This document shows, piece after piece, positions 1 through 6,235 of a stretch of 11,024 bases of DNA. Where the stretch lies: positions 1 through 11,024 of the forward strand of contig CANHON010000132.1 in NCBI GenBank assembly GCA_947462115.1, in the 5' to 3' direction. Under the pieces are notes generated by a model. It did no database searches, was not told where the DNA came from, and was given only the letters and a program-made list of their open reading frames with translations. A program made the translations under genes and the position numbers. The number at the start of each line of letters is the position of its first letter. Positions within the stretch are counted from its first letter, which is position 1. The stretch is from Deltaproteobacteria bacterium (GTDB taxonomy: Bacteria; Myxococcota_A; UBA796; UBA2385).

Positions 1-666
1 AACAGCGTGGACCCGCTCGACATCGTCGCCCTCTACGGCGCCGACACCCTGCGCATCTACGAGATGTTCATGGGCCCGCTCGAGCAGGTCAAGCCCTGGC
101 AAACCAGCGGCTGCGACGGTGTTTTCCGCTTCCTCAGCCGGGTCTGGCGCCTCTTCATCGACGAAGACACCGACACCCTGCGGCCCCAGCCCGACGAGAG
201 CCCCCGTCCGGTCAAGAAGACCGTCGCTGCCGTGCTCAAGGAGTGCCAAGAGGGCTTCGAGGCGCTCAAGTTCAACACGCCCGTGTCCAAGATGATGGAG
301 CTGGTCAACGCCTGCGGGGGTCAGCCCCCGGCGCGCCCCGAGGCCGAGGCCTTCGTGCTGGCGCTGTCTCCCTACGCCCCGCACCTCGCCGAGGAGCTCT
401 GGCGCCGCTTCGGCCACGCCAAGAGCCTGGCCGACCACCCCTGGCCCAGCTTCAACCCGGCCGACCTCATCGATGACACCGTCACCTACGCTGTTCAGGT
501 GCAGGGCAAGCTGCGGGCCAGCCTCGAGCTCCCCCGCGGCGCCGACAAAGAGGCAGTGCTGGCCGCGGTCCGGAGCCACCCCAACGTGCTGCGCTACACC
601 GAGGGGCTGGAGATCAAGAAGGAGGTCTTCGTCCCCGGCAAGCTCGTGAACATCGTCACCGGCTGA
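1..666 (+). CDS. leuS: Leucyl-tRNA synthetase, C-terminal part (5' end outside window)
   Basis: This is the last 221 residues of class I leucyl-tRNA synthetase, which charges tRNA-Leu in the cytoplasm. The reading frame is open from base 1 and stops with TGA at 664-666. The first residues (NSVDPLDIV..YGADTLR) correspond to the stretch that directly follows the KMSKS catalytic loop in this family, so the loop itself lies just upstream of the window. The run EMFMGPLEQVKPW is a LeuS hallmark at the start of the anticodon-binding helical domain. The SPYAPHLAEELW motif of class I synthetases follows near residue 120, and the small C-terminal domain (VQGKLRASLELPRG, ending KLVNIVTG) that contacts the tRNA elbow completes the protein. 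The end is normal and nothing looks truncated apart from the window edge. The gene converges on the minus-strand peptidase-like gene with only 30 bases between the stop codons. Confidence 0.96.
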   Translation, partial: NSVDPLDIVALYGADTLRIYEMFMGPLEQVKPWQTSGCDGVFRFLSRVWRLFIDEDTDTLRPQPDESPRPVKKTVAAVLKECQEGFEALKFNTPVSKMMELVNACGGQPPARPEAEAFVLALSPYAPHLAEELWRRFGHAKSLADHPWPSFNPADLIDDTVTYAVQVQGKLRASLELPRGADKEAVLAAVRSHPNVLRYTEGLEIKKEVFVPGKLVNIVTG

Positions 667-687
667 GCCCCGGCCCCCGCCCCGGCT

Positions 688-708
688 CCGGCCCGGTCAA
701 GGGGCCGG
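688..708. terminator. GC hairpin at convergent leuS / peptidase junction
   Basis: A perfect 7-bp inverted repeat (CCGGCCC at 688-694, GGGCCGG at 702-708, 7-base loop) lies between the leuS stop and the minus-strand gene and covers that gene's stop codon. Its place between converging genes suits a bidirectional transcription stop. There is no U tract on either side, so an intrinsic terminator is only possible. Confidence 0.4.
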
Positions 709-1647
709 GCTGGGCATGCAGAGGTGGATGTGGTCGTCGTGCCCCGCCAAGGGGCGGGCGCCCGCCGCTGTGAGATCGTTGAAAAAGACGACCTCCACGG
801 CGTGCTCCTCCATCGCGTAGCGGATCAGCGCGGCCGTGAGCTCGGCGTCGTAGCCCCGATCGGGGCCGTCCCAGCCCGGCCGGCCGTCCGCGCGGTTCCA
901 CCACGCCTCGTAGGCCGATCCGTCGCGCCGGAGCAGGCGCAGGTCGAGGCAGGCCCCCCGGTGGTCTTTGTGGCCGAGAGGGTCGGGCCGCGCGTCGATG
1001 TACCAGCTGAAGTCCCCCACCTGAAGGGTGCACCGGGCGAGCCCCTCCCCGCCGAGGCGGTCCTGGCACCGGCGCGACCACCCCGCCGCGAGCCGCATCC
1101 ACGCGATGACCGCGTCAGGCTCGCCCCAGAGGTCGCTCCCAGCGGGATCGCTCCCCAAGAAGTGCGACCAAGCGCCATGGGGTCCCCGGGCCACCGTGGC
1201 CTTCTCACGGCGCAGCGGGGTGTCGAGGCCCTCGCGGCGCCACTCCTCGGCGATGGCCTCGGCGTCGAGCTCTTCGGCCATCGGCAGCGCGATCCGGCCG
1301 GCCTCGCTCACCCGAAGGCCACCTTCGGGGATCGGCTCACCGAACAGCTCTACATAGACGTCCGCGACCCGCGCCGCAGCGGCCTGCTCGACCGGGCTCA
1401 AGGGCGGGCTGGGCGGACGGCCCGGCGTGTGCACCCGGATCGCCACCGGTGACACGGGCGGGGGTGCAGCGGGCGGCGGCTCGGGCGCGACCAGCGCCGG
1501 CGGTGGGGGCCGCTCCACGGTCGGCGCCGGGCCGCCCAGACAGGCTGGGCCCACCAGCGCGGCAGCGGCGCACCAGCCACCGGCGCGCGGGAGCCGGCCC
1601 AGAGTGGCGCGCCAGAGGGCGCTCTGCTCGGTCCTCTCCGACCCCAT
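697..1647 (-). CDS. Exported LAS-type (MepA/M74-like) murein endopeptidase-like protein
   Basis: A 316-residue protein. The ATG at 1647 is chosen because a strong GGAGGAG lies just upstream; longer in-frame starts would run into the divergent neighbour. The N terminus has arginines followed by a short Ala-rich hydrophobic stretch ending in Cys36, so it is probably exported and possibly a lipoprotein (the GPAC box is weak). Residues 44-85 are a Pro-rich linker that would tether the catalytic domain to the envelope. The C-terminal domain shows GHKDHRGACLD (His226, His229, Asp235) and ends with GHDDHIHL (His303, His306, His308). GHDDHxH is the signature of penicillin-insensitive murein endopeptidases (MepA, M74), zinc enzymes of the LAS group that cut peptide cross-links. 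The usual HxxxxxxD spacing is one residue shorter here (H229 to D235), so activity is not certain. It could also be a divergent M15-like carboxypeptidase. No partner gene is evident. Confidence 0.8.
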   Translation of the reverse strand: MGSERTEQSALWRATLGRLPRAGGWCAAAALVGPACLGGPAPTVERPPPPALVAPEPPPAAPPPVSPVAIRVHTPGRPPSPPLSPVEQAAAARVADVYVELFGEPIPEGGLRVSEAGRIALPMAEELDAEAIAEEWRREGLDTPLRREKATVARGPHGAWSHFLGSDPAGSDLWGEPDAVIAWMRLAAGWSRRCQDRLGGEGLARCTLQVGDFSWYIDARPDPLGHKDHRGACLDLRLLRRDGSAYEAWWNRADGRPGWDGPDRGYDAELTAALIRYAMEEHAVEVVFFNDLTAAGARPLAGHDDHIHLCMPSPAP

Positions 1648-1650
1648 CGG

Positions 1651-1660
1651 GCGCTCCTCC
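1651..1660 (-). promoter_or_regulatory. Strong ribosome binding site fixing the start at 1647
   Basis: Read on the minus strand this is GGAGGAGCGC, an almost complete anti-Shine-Dalgarno match shortly before the ATG at 1647-1645. It decides the start of the peptidase-like gene against longer in-frame candidates that overlap the divergent gene. Confidence 0.8.
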
Positions 1661-1753
1661 GGGCTGAACGTGCGCGGCCCCGGCCGCATCGGCCAGGACA
1701 GGCTAAGGCGGGCCTTCCAGCCCCGCACCGCGGGACAGCGCATGGCCCCCACC

Positions 1754-1759
1754 AAGGAG
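1754..1759 (+). promoter_or_regulatory. Ribosome binding site for the gene starting at 1766
   Basis: AAGGAG is followed by six bases and then ATG at 1766. This favours 1766 over the in-frame ATG at 1742, which has no comparable site before it. Confidence 0.75.
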
Positions 1760-1765
1760 CGCATC

Positions 1766-2365
1766 ATGAGCGCCAACACCTTCCTCGACCGCGTTTTCGC
1801 CAAGCTCCCCGCCCTCAGCCCTGGCGGCACCGACTTCGCCTCGTGGACCTTCGACCGGCGCCCCACCAACGAGGGCGTGGGCGTCGTCTCCACCCCCGGC
1901 CTGGACGTCGAGCGCATGGCCGCCCGGGTCATGGACGTCGGGCACTACGTCGGCAACGTCGACTACGTCGTCGAGTGCCGGGTGGTGGCCGACCCCGCCG
2001 CGGTCCCGCCGACCGCCGTTCGCTTCTACCAGCGCGTCAAGGTGCCGGTGTTGGCCGAGATCCAGATGGAGCTCGTGCTCACCGACCACGGCCTTCGCGA
2101 CGGCTGGCGGGTGCTCGCCTGGCACCAGCTCGACGAGCCCACCGATCGCCTCGACCCCAAGCGGGGCGCCCGCAGCGAGTACAACGTGGGCGCGTGGCTC
2201 CTCAAGAATGACCGCGTGGCCTACGCGCTGAGCTCCTCGCCCCGCAAAGACGACGTGGGCCGGCTCAAGTTCGCCGCCCTCACCACCGGCGCCGACGCGG
2301 GCGCCCCCAGCCTCGTGCGCGCCAGCGTCGCCGGCATGGTCGCCTGGTCGAAGCGCAGCGCATGA
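1766..2365 (+). CDS. START/SRPBCC-like (polyketide cyclase / lipid-binding fold) protein, function unknown
   Basis: A 199-residue cytoplasmic protein with no signal peptide or membrane segment. It begins with an amphipathic helix (MSANTFLDRVFAKL). The pattern of residues about 48-170 then resembles a START/SRPBCC helix-grip domain: a helical LDVERMAARVMDVGHYVGNVDYVVECRVV stretch, a VRFYQRVKVPVLAEIQMELVL strand pair, and the turn GWRVLAWHQLDE. SRPBCC proteins bind hydrophobic ligands in a deep cavity, and no catalytic residue can be assigned here. The fold call rests on pattern resemblance only. The TGA stop overlaps the next gene's ATG (ATGA, 2362-2365), so the two are almost certainly co-transcribed and translationally coupled. 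What links a ligand-binding fold to an RNA-binding protein is unknown. A good AAGGAG ribosome site fixes the start. Confidence 0.75.
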   Translation: MSANTFLDRVFAKLPALSPGGTDFASWTFDRRPTNEGVGVVSTPGLDVERMAARVMDVGHYVGNVDYVVECRVVADPAAVPPTAVRFYQRVKVPVLAEIQMELVLTDHGLRDGWRVLAWHQLDEPTDRLDPKRGARSEYNVGAWLLKNDRVAYALSSSPRKDDVGRLKFAALTTGADAGAPSLVRASVAGMVAWSKRSA

Positions 2366-2802
2366 GCACCCCCAAAACCACGACGCCCGCGGTGGCCGCC
2401 CCTGAGGCCCCCTTCGATCCCAACACCGGCCTGCTCCGCGCCGCCGCCAAGAAGCACCTGCGCGCCCTCGGCAACCCGATGCAACCCGACATGCGCATCG
2501 GCAAGGAGCGGGTCACCGAGGGGGTCCTCGCGCACCTCAACGGCTTGCTGCACAAGCAGGAGCTCGTCAAGGTCAAGGTGCTGGACGCCGAGAGCGGCGA
2601 GGCCGAGTCCGTCGCCGAGGCCCTCTGCGCCGGCACCGACGGTCAGCTGGTCCACGACATCGGCGGTACGCTCCTGATCTTCCGGCGAAACAAGCGCGAG
2701 CCGGTCATCCACCTGCCGGGCGAGAAGCGCCCCAAGCCGCCGCCCGAGGCCCCAAAGCCCGCCGCCCGCACCCGCACCCGGACGATCCACAAGCGGCGCT
2801 GA
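2362..2802 (+). CDS. yhbY: YhbY/CRM-domain RNA-binding protein (ribosome-assembly type)
   Basis: A 146-residue protein with one CRM (CRS1-YhbY) domain at residues about 24-118. Recognisable pieces are LRAAAKKHLRALGNPMQPDMRIGK, TEGVLAHLNGLLHKQELVKVKV and IGGTLLIFRR, which match the order and spacing of bacterial YhbY. In E. coli that protein binds the pre-50S ribosomal particle. The domain is flanked by a 20-residue Pro/Thr-rich N terminus and a basic Lys/Arg/Pro-rich C-terminal tail of about 28 residues, so the protein is longer than the roughly 97-residue E. coli form; the tail probably adds nonspecific RNA affinity. The GxxG loop that CRM domains use for RNA contact reads GKER (residues 47-50), with Arg in place of the second Gly. 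The start codon overlaps the previous stop and has only a weak ribosome site, consistent with coupled translation. Confidence 0.9.
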   Translation: MSTPKTTTPAVAAPEAPFDPNTGLLRAAAKKHLRALGNPMQPDMRIGKERVTEGVLAHLNGLLHKQELVKVKVLDAESGEAESVAEALCAGTDGQLVHDIGGTLLIFRRNKREPVIHLPGEKRPKPPPEAPKPAARTRTRTIHKRR

Positions 2803-2817
2803 GCGGAGGCGATCCGC
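2803..2817 (+). terminator. Small hairpin just after the yhbY stop
   Basis: GCGGA (2803-2807) pairs with TCCGC (2813-2817) around a 5-base loop, directly after the TGA. The stem is short and no U tract follows, so this is a weak terminator candidate that may act together with the larger fold downstream. Confidence 0.3.
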
Positions 2818-2819
2818 CG

Positions 2820-2885
2820 CGACGGGCAGCGGCCGGGCCGGCGGGGTGAAGGTCTCGCCGCGCCCGCCGTCGGCGCCGCCCGTCG
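2820..2885. repeat. Nested inverted repeats between yhbY and the next lipoprotein gene
   Basis: An 8-bp perfect outer repeat (CGACGGGC at 2820-2827, GCCCGTCG at 2878-2885) encloses a 7-bp inner repeat (CGGCGGG at 2839-2845, CCCGCCG at 2863-2869). Together they could fold into one long imperfect stem of 66 bases that ends just before the -35-like box of the next gene. It may be a factor-dependent transcription end, a protein-binding site or a small structured RNA; the sequence does not decide. Confidence 0.35.
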
Positions 2886-2889
2886 ATCG

Positions 2890-2920
2890 CTGACTCAAGC
2901 CGACCGAAATGCGCTACAAT
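2890..2920 (+). promoter_or_regulatory. Sigma70-like promoter for the lipoprotein gene at 2950
   Basis: TACAAT at 2915-2920 matches five of six -10 consensus bases and stands out in very GC-rich DNA. A -35-like CTGACT (2890-2895) lies 19 bases upstream, slightly further than ideal. Transcription would start near 2927, giving a short leader that contains GGAG at 2941-2944 before the ATG at 2950. Confidence 0.6.
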
Positions 2921-2949
2921 CCGGCATCGCCCCCTCACCTGGAGCGCCC

Positions 2950-3744
2950 ATGAAGCCCGGCACCCTCCTCCCCTTCGTCCTGCTCCTCCCGGCCTGCCGC
3001 AAGCCTCCGGAGGCGCCTGCCAAGCTCGAGCAGCTCGCCGGGTATCTTTTCGAGCACATGGGCGACGAAGACACCGAAGCGCTCGGCGTGGGCGTGACCA
3101 ACCTCGACATCTGGCTCGACGCCAACATCGAGGAGACGCTCGAGGGCTACACCATCGAGAACCCCGCCGGCGGCGTGCTCAACGGCCTCGACGGCAAAGA
3201 CCGCAAAACCGAGGGCCTCGTCGGGGCGGCGGTGGCCAGCGAGCTCGACGCTGGCGTCAAGCCCGTCGTGAAGATCCTGGTGAAGGCCGACTTCACGAAG
3301 GTCTACGAGGACACATACTCCCGCTACGACCGCACCTACAAGTCTGACGTCGGCTGCTTCACCGCCAGCGAGTGCGAAGACCTCGCCTTCCGCGTCGAGA
3401 CCGAGAGCCTCTACCCCATGGGCCTCGAGGTAGACGCGGACTTCAACGCCGAGTATCGCTGGGTGGAGTTCGAGCGGGGCGAGGATGGGGAGCCCCTGAC
3501 GGCGATGGTGCAGCGCACGTGGCTCATCAAGCCCGCGGAGGTCAGCGCCAACTGGCTCAGCGTTCCGGCGCAGTACTTCCTCTCGGTCAACATCCCCAAG
3601 AACGGCGGCACGCGGCGCCTTCAGGCCACGTGGATCTTGGCTGAGATGGGGGATTCACCGGTGCCCGAGGCCACGGCGCTCAACCTCGTGGTCGGCTCGA
3701 TGCAGGACAGCGACGAGGCCCTCAACGCCTACATGAACAAGTAG
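2950..3744 (+). CDS. Putative lipoprotein of unknown function
   Basis: A 264-residue protein that I do not recognise. It starts with Lys2, a hydrophobic stretch (LLPFVLLLPA) and Cys16, a short type II signal peptide with proline at -2 (LPAC), so it is probably lipidated and held in the envelope facing the periplasm or surface. The mature part is acidic and without membrane segments. A helical segment (KLEQLAGYLFEHM) comes first. From about residue 105 alternating hydrophobic residues suggest a beta-rich domain (VKPVVKILVKADF, YRWVEFERG, MVQRTWLIKP, RLQATWILAEMG). Cys136 and Cys142 are close together (VGCFTASEC) and could form a disulfide. It has its own promoter candidate and a GGAG site five bases before the ATG. 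It converges on the STAND-like gene with 26 bases between the stop codons, so it appears to be a single-gene transcript. Confidence 0.85.
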   Translation: MKPGTLLPFVLLLPACRKPPEAPAKLEQLAGYLFEHMGDEDTEALGVGVTNLDIWLDANIEETLEGYTIENPAGGVLNGLDGKDRKTEGLVGAAVASELDAGVKPVVKILVKADFTKVYEDTYSRYDRTYKSDVGCFTASECEDLAFRVETESLYPMGLEVDADFNAEYRWVEFERGEDGEPLTAMVQRTWLIKPAEVSANWLSVPAQYFLSVNIPKNGGTRRLQATWILAEMGDSPVPEATALNLVVGSMQDSDEALNAYMNK

Positions 3745-3759
3745 GGGCCGACCGGCCCC
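3744..3759. terminator. GC hairpin at convergent junction (bidirectional terminator candidate)
   Basis: GGGGCC (3744-3749) and GGCCCC (3754-3759) form a perfect 6-bp stem with a 4-base loop, beginning on the last base of the lipoprotein stop codon and ending 11 bases before the STAND-like gene's stop. The placement suits termination of both genes. No U tract is present. Confidence 0.45.
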
Positions 3760-3770
3760 GGCAGCGCCGC

Positions 3771-5801
3771 CTAAGGATCGAGGCGCTCCAGCAGCGCCCG
3801 CGCCGCCCCCTTCAGCTCGGCGTCCTCGGCGAGGCCCCGCGCGAGGTCCCAGGCGCGCTCCGCGTGGGTCAGCGCAGCGCGGGCTGATCCGCGGCGCTCC
3901 GCCAGCTCCGCGCAGACCATCTCCAGCTTGACCGCCCGCATGGGCGCCCCGCCAGCCCGCTGAAGATCGCGCCGAGCGGCCTCGAGCAGCCCCGCCGCCG
4001 CCTCCAGCTCGCCCCGCGCCAAGGCCCGCTCGCCCGCGCGCATCGCGAGCATGGCCGACAGCACGCTGGGTCGGCCCCCCGCCAGCGCCGAGAGGCCCTG
4101 CGCAAAGGACCGCTCCGCCTCCGCCAACAGCCCGAGATCGAGCTCACAGAGGCCAAGGTGGTACCAAAGGCCGGCCACCGGCGCGCCAGCGGCGGGCCCG
4201 GCGGCGGGCTGCGCGTCGAGCGCATCGAGCAGCAGCCGTCGAGCGGCCCTGGGATCACCGGCCCGCCGGAGCAGCACGCCGAGGTCGTTCTGCACCGAAG
4301 CCCGCGCTTCACCCTCCAGCCCTGGCCCCTCCAGCGCCCGCCCGAGGTAGCGCCGCGCCCGCGCCGGCTCCCGCTCGGACAAGGCCCGACCGGCGCGACC
4401 CAGCAGCGGGGCGCGCACCGCGGCCGGGAGGCGCGCCGCGAGCGGATGCAGGTGAGGCAACCAGAGCAGCGGATCTTCCTGAATGATGAGGCCGATCAAC
4501 GCCGCGAGGGTCGCGTCGAGCGCGGGCTCCGGGGGCGCGCAGGCGAGCACGGCGGCCCGCGCCGCGTCGCTGAGCCACAGCCCGCCCCCGTCGCGACGGG
4601 CGATCTCCAGCCCGACCAGCCGCCGCGCGGCGCCGTCCACCGTGAAGCGGCTGCGGAGGAGGGGGAGGAGCCAGGCCGGCGCGCCGTCCAGCCGCGGCGC
4701 GTCGAAGAGGTTCAGGGCCACCGGTGCCGGGCCCAAGGCCGCGAGGGCACGCAGCAGCGCCTGCTCTTCGGGCTCCAGGTCGCGGAGCAGCGCCGCCACC
4801 TGGGCGTGCAGCCCGCCCGACACGCCGGTGGACCGCTCGAGCCACCGCTCCAGCGGGCTCGGGCCCTCATCCCCGAGCTGAAGGGCCCATTCATCGATGC
4901 TCTGAACCGGAGGGGCGCCTGGGTCTTGGGGCGACCAGAGCCCGCCGGCGGCGTCCTCGGTGCTCCAGCCCGACGGCTCCGTGGGATGACTGGGTGCGCG
5001 GCTGTAGGCCAGCCTCAGGTGCGGCTCGAGCGTCGCCGGTGGAGAGGCCAGGGCGTCGCGCCCAGGGCTGTTCTCGAGGAGCGGTTCGGGGTCGGCGCCG
5101 CTGCGGTCCGCGCCGCCCACCAGCAGCACCGGTGGCGCGACCAGCGCGGTGCAGGCCACCACGCCCGGCCCAGCGATGCGGGCCGCCGCCGCCGACGTTC
5201 CGACCAATAGAATGAGCCAGTCGTCATTCTCAGCGAGCCAGCGCCGCGTCTCCTCGGCCTCGGGCGCGAGGCCCAGGGCCCGCCCGAGCTCCGCGAGATC
5301 GTAGTCGCACCGCGCCGGATCGGGGCCCCGCACCGTCCAGACCAAGCTGTGCTGGGCGAGCCGGTCCCGGCCGAGGCGGGCCAAGAAGCTCAGCCGCCCG
5401 GCGCCCGGCGGGCCGACGATCCACAGCGAGGCCCGCCGGTCGAGCGCCGCGTGCGCCGCCGACAGCGCCGCCTCCATCCCCTGAAAACGGCGCAGCGGAG
5501 GCAAGGATGGCGCGACCCGCCCCACCCGCTCCGGCAGCGGCAAGCAGCGCGAGGCCACCCGATCGATGCGGCGCAGCTCGGCGGGGCAGGCGCGGCGCAG
5601 CTCTCGAAGGACCGCCGCCCCGTTGATCCCCGGCCGAACGACCGCCGCCACCAGGGCCTCGGTCCGCTGGCCGACCAGCCCCCGCGGCGCCGCGCCCAGC
5701 AGCGGCTCCAGGGCGCTCGCCGCCCGCGCCCGACCGGCAGGGCCGATCGCCTCGAAAAGCTCCGTCAGCTCGGAGCGCGCTCGCCCGAGCGAGGTCGCCA
5801 T
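3771..5801 (-). CDS. Degenerate STAND-type P-loop protein with TPR-like repeats
   Basis: A 676-residue protein from the ATG at 5801 (GGGGG stretch upstream; GTG 5900 or ATG 5822 are possible longer starts). An N-terminal helical segment (about 5-85) occupies the place where STAND proteins carry an adaptor or effector-associated domain. A P-loop ATPase-like domain follows: IVGPPGAGRLSFL at 128-140 is the Walker A position, but Arg136 and Leu137 replace the usual Lys and Ser/Thr. ENDDWLILLVG at 191-201 aligns with the STAND Walker B (WLLVLDN-like), but Val-Gly stands where Asp-Asn is expected. Nucleotide hydrolysis, and perhaps binding, is therefore probably lost. A winged-helix-like region (335-420) and Ala/Leu/Arg-rich TPR-like helices (about 475-676, for example GLWYHLGLCELDLGLLAEAERSFAQGL) complete it. 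STAND proteins are signalling switches or scaffolds; this one is probably a non-catalytic scaffold. It lies 76 bases downstream of the small lipoprotein gene, perhaps in one transcript. Partner and signal are unknown. Confidence 0.75.
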   Translation of the reverse strand: MATSLGRARSELTELFEAIGPAGRARAASALEPLLGAAPRGLVGQRTEALVAAVVRPGINGAAVLRELRRACPAELRRIDRVASRCLPLPERVGRVAPSLPPLRRFQGMEAALSAAHAALDRRASLWIVGPPGAGRLSFLARLGRDRLAQHSLVWTVRGPDPARCDYDLAELGRALGLAPEAEETRRWLAENDDWLILLVGTSAAAARIAGPGVVACTALVAPPVLLVGGADRSGADPEPLLENSPGRDALASPPATLEPHLRLAYSRAPSHPTEPSGWSTEDAAGGLWSPQDPGAPPVQSIDEWALQLGDEGPSPLERWLERSTGVSGGLHAQVAALLRDLEPEEQALLRALAALGPAPVALNLFDAPRLDGAPAWLLPLLRSRFTVDGAARRLVGLEIARRDGGGLWLSDAARAAVLACAPPEPALDATLAALIGLIIQEDPLLWLPHLHPLAARLPAAVRAPLLGRAGRALSEREPARARRYLGRALEGPGLEGEARASVQNDLGVLLRRAGDPRAARRLLLDALDAQPAAGPAAGAPVAGLWYHLGLCELDLGLLAEAERSFAQGLSALAGGRPSVLSAMLAMRAGERALARGELEAAAGLLEAARRDLQRAGGAPMRAVKLEMVCAELAERRGSARAALTHAERAWDLARGLAEDAELKGAARALLERLDP

Positions 5802-5842
5802 CTTGCCCCCGGGCCGTCGCATGACCCGCACGCGCGCGCCCG

Positions 5843-5866
5843 CGGCCGCATATCCGCGCGCGGCCG
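5843..5866. repeat. Inverted repeat in the leader before the STAND-like gene
   Basis: CGGCCGC (5843-5849) and GCGGCCG (5860-5866) form a 7-bp stem with a 10-base loop between the small lipoprotein stop and the chosen start at 5801. It could be an attenuator or an RNA-processing hairpin in a joint transcript. If translation begins at the GTG at 5900 it would instead be coding sequence. Confidence 0.35.
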
Positions 5867-5877
5867 AGGCGGCGGGC

Positions 5878-6171
5878 TCACTCCGCCTCGGGCGCCTCAC
5901 CCTTCGTGCGGATCCGCTGGACCGCGCCGGACAGCGCCGCCTCTGCCGCCGACACCATCTTGGTCTGGTGGCAGGTCGGCTCCCAGGCCCCGTTGGGTCG
6001 GCTGACGCAGTCGTAGATCACCATGGCGCCCGTCCACTTGGTCTTGACGACGACGTAGTGGGCCGACTCCGCCGGCACCTTCCCCATGTGCACCGACTTG
6101 CCGGCGTAGCAGCCGCCCAACAGGGCGACGACCCAGGCGGCGGCCGCCCGCCGATTCCAAACCACCTTCAT
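5878..6171 (-). CDS. Small lipoprotein of unknown function
   Basis: A 97-residue protein from the ATG at 6171, which is preceded by GAGGGGAG at a spacing of five bases; the longer GTG at 6192 lacks this. The signal peptide is clear: Lys2, Arg7-Arg8, a hydrophobic core (AAAAWVVALL) and the lipobox LGGC with Cys21 as lipidation site. The mature part of about 77 residues has one compact motif, YVVVKTKWTGAMVIYDCVSR followed by PNGAWEPTC, with Cys55 and Cys67 placed to form a disulfide and an aromatic/hydrophobic core typical of a small beta domain. The last 25 residues are helical and charged. I do not recognise a named family. The gene is divergent from the radical SAM gene across 76 bases and precedes the STAND-like gene on the same strand. 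Confidence 0.8.
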   Translation of the reverse strand: MKVVWNRRAAAAWVVALLGGCYAGKSVHMGKVPAESAHYVVVKTKWTGAMVIYDCVSRPNGAWEPTCHQTKMVSAAEAALSGAVQRIRTKGEAPEAE

Positions 6172-6198
6172 GCCCGCTCCCCTCAGCGCCACCCGGAG

Positions 6199-6214
6199 CC
6201 CACCGAGGGGTGGG
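6199..6214. promoter_or_regulatory. Inverted repeat in the divergent promoter region (possible operator)
   Basis: CCCACC (6199-6204) and GGTGGG (6209-6214) are perfect inverted copies separated by GAGG. They lie between the small lipoprotein and radical SAM starts, about 22 bases upstream of the -10-like box of the latter. This could be a regulator-binding site for one or both genes, or a hairpin in the lipoprotein leader. Confidence 0.4.
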
Positions 6215-6235
6215 AGCGCGCGGCGCCGCCCCGAC

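Larger units (their letters stand above)
1648..1765. promoter_or_regulatory. Divergent intergenic region between peptidase-like and SRPBCC genes
   Basis: These 118 bases must carry the promoters of both flanking genes. I see no convincing -35/-10 pair on either strand. A small hairpin (GCGGC at 1674-1678, GCCGC at 1683-1687, 4-base loop) would lie in the leader of the minus-strand gene. Confidence 0.35.

Noticed and set aside
1427..1765. N-terminal extension of the SRPBCC-like protein upstream of 1766
   Set aside because: The extension is Gly/Arg/Pro-rich, overlaps the divergent gene and has no ribosome site, whereas AAGGAG stands six bases before the ATG at 1766.
1648..1932. N-terminal extension of the peptidase-like protein to a start at 1932
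   Set aside because: It would overlap the divergent SRPBCC-like gene, and the ATG at 1647 has a much better ribosome site directly upstream of a plausible signal sequence.
4158..5210. 350-codon plus-strand frame inside the STAND-like gene
   Set aside because: The translation is Arg/Gly/Gln-rich with no recognisable motif, and codon positions favour the minus-strand protein with its coherent Walker-like and TPR-like segments.
5388..5414. Functional ATPase call for the STAND-like protein
   Set aside because: The catalytic Lys and acidic Walker B residues are both replaced when the codons are read directly, so an active ATPase is not supported.
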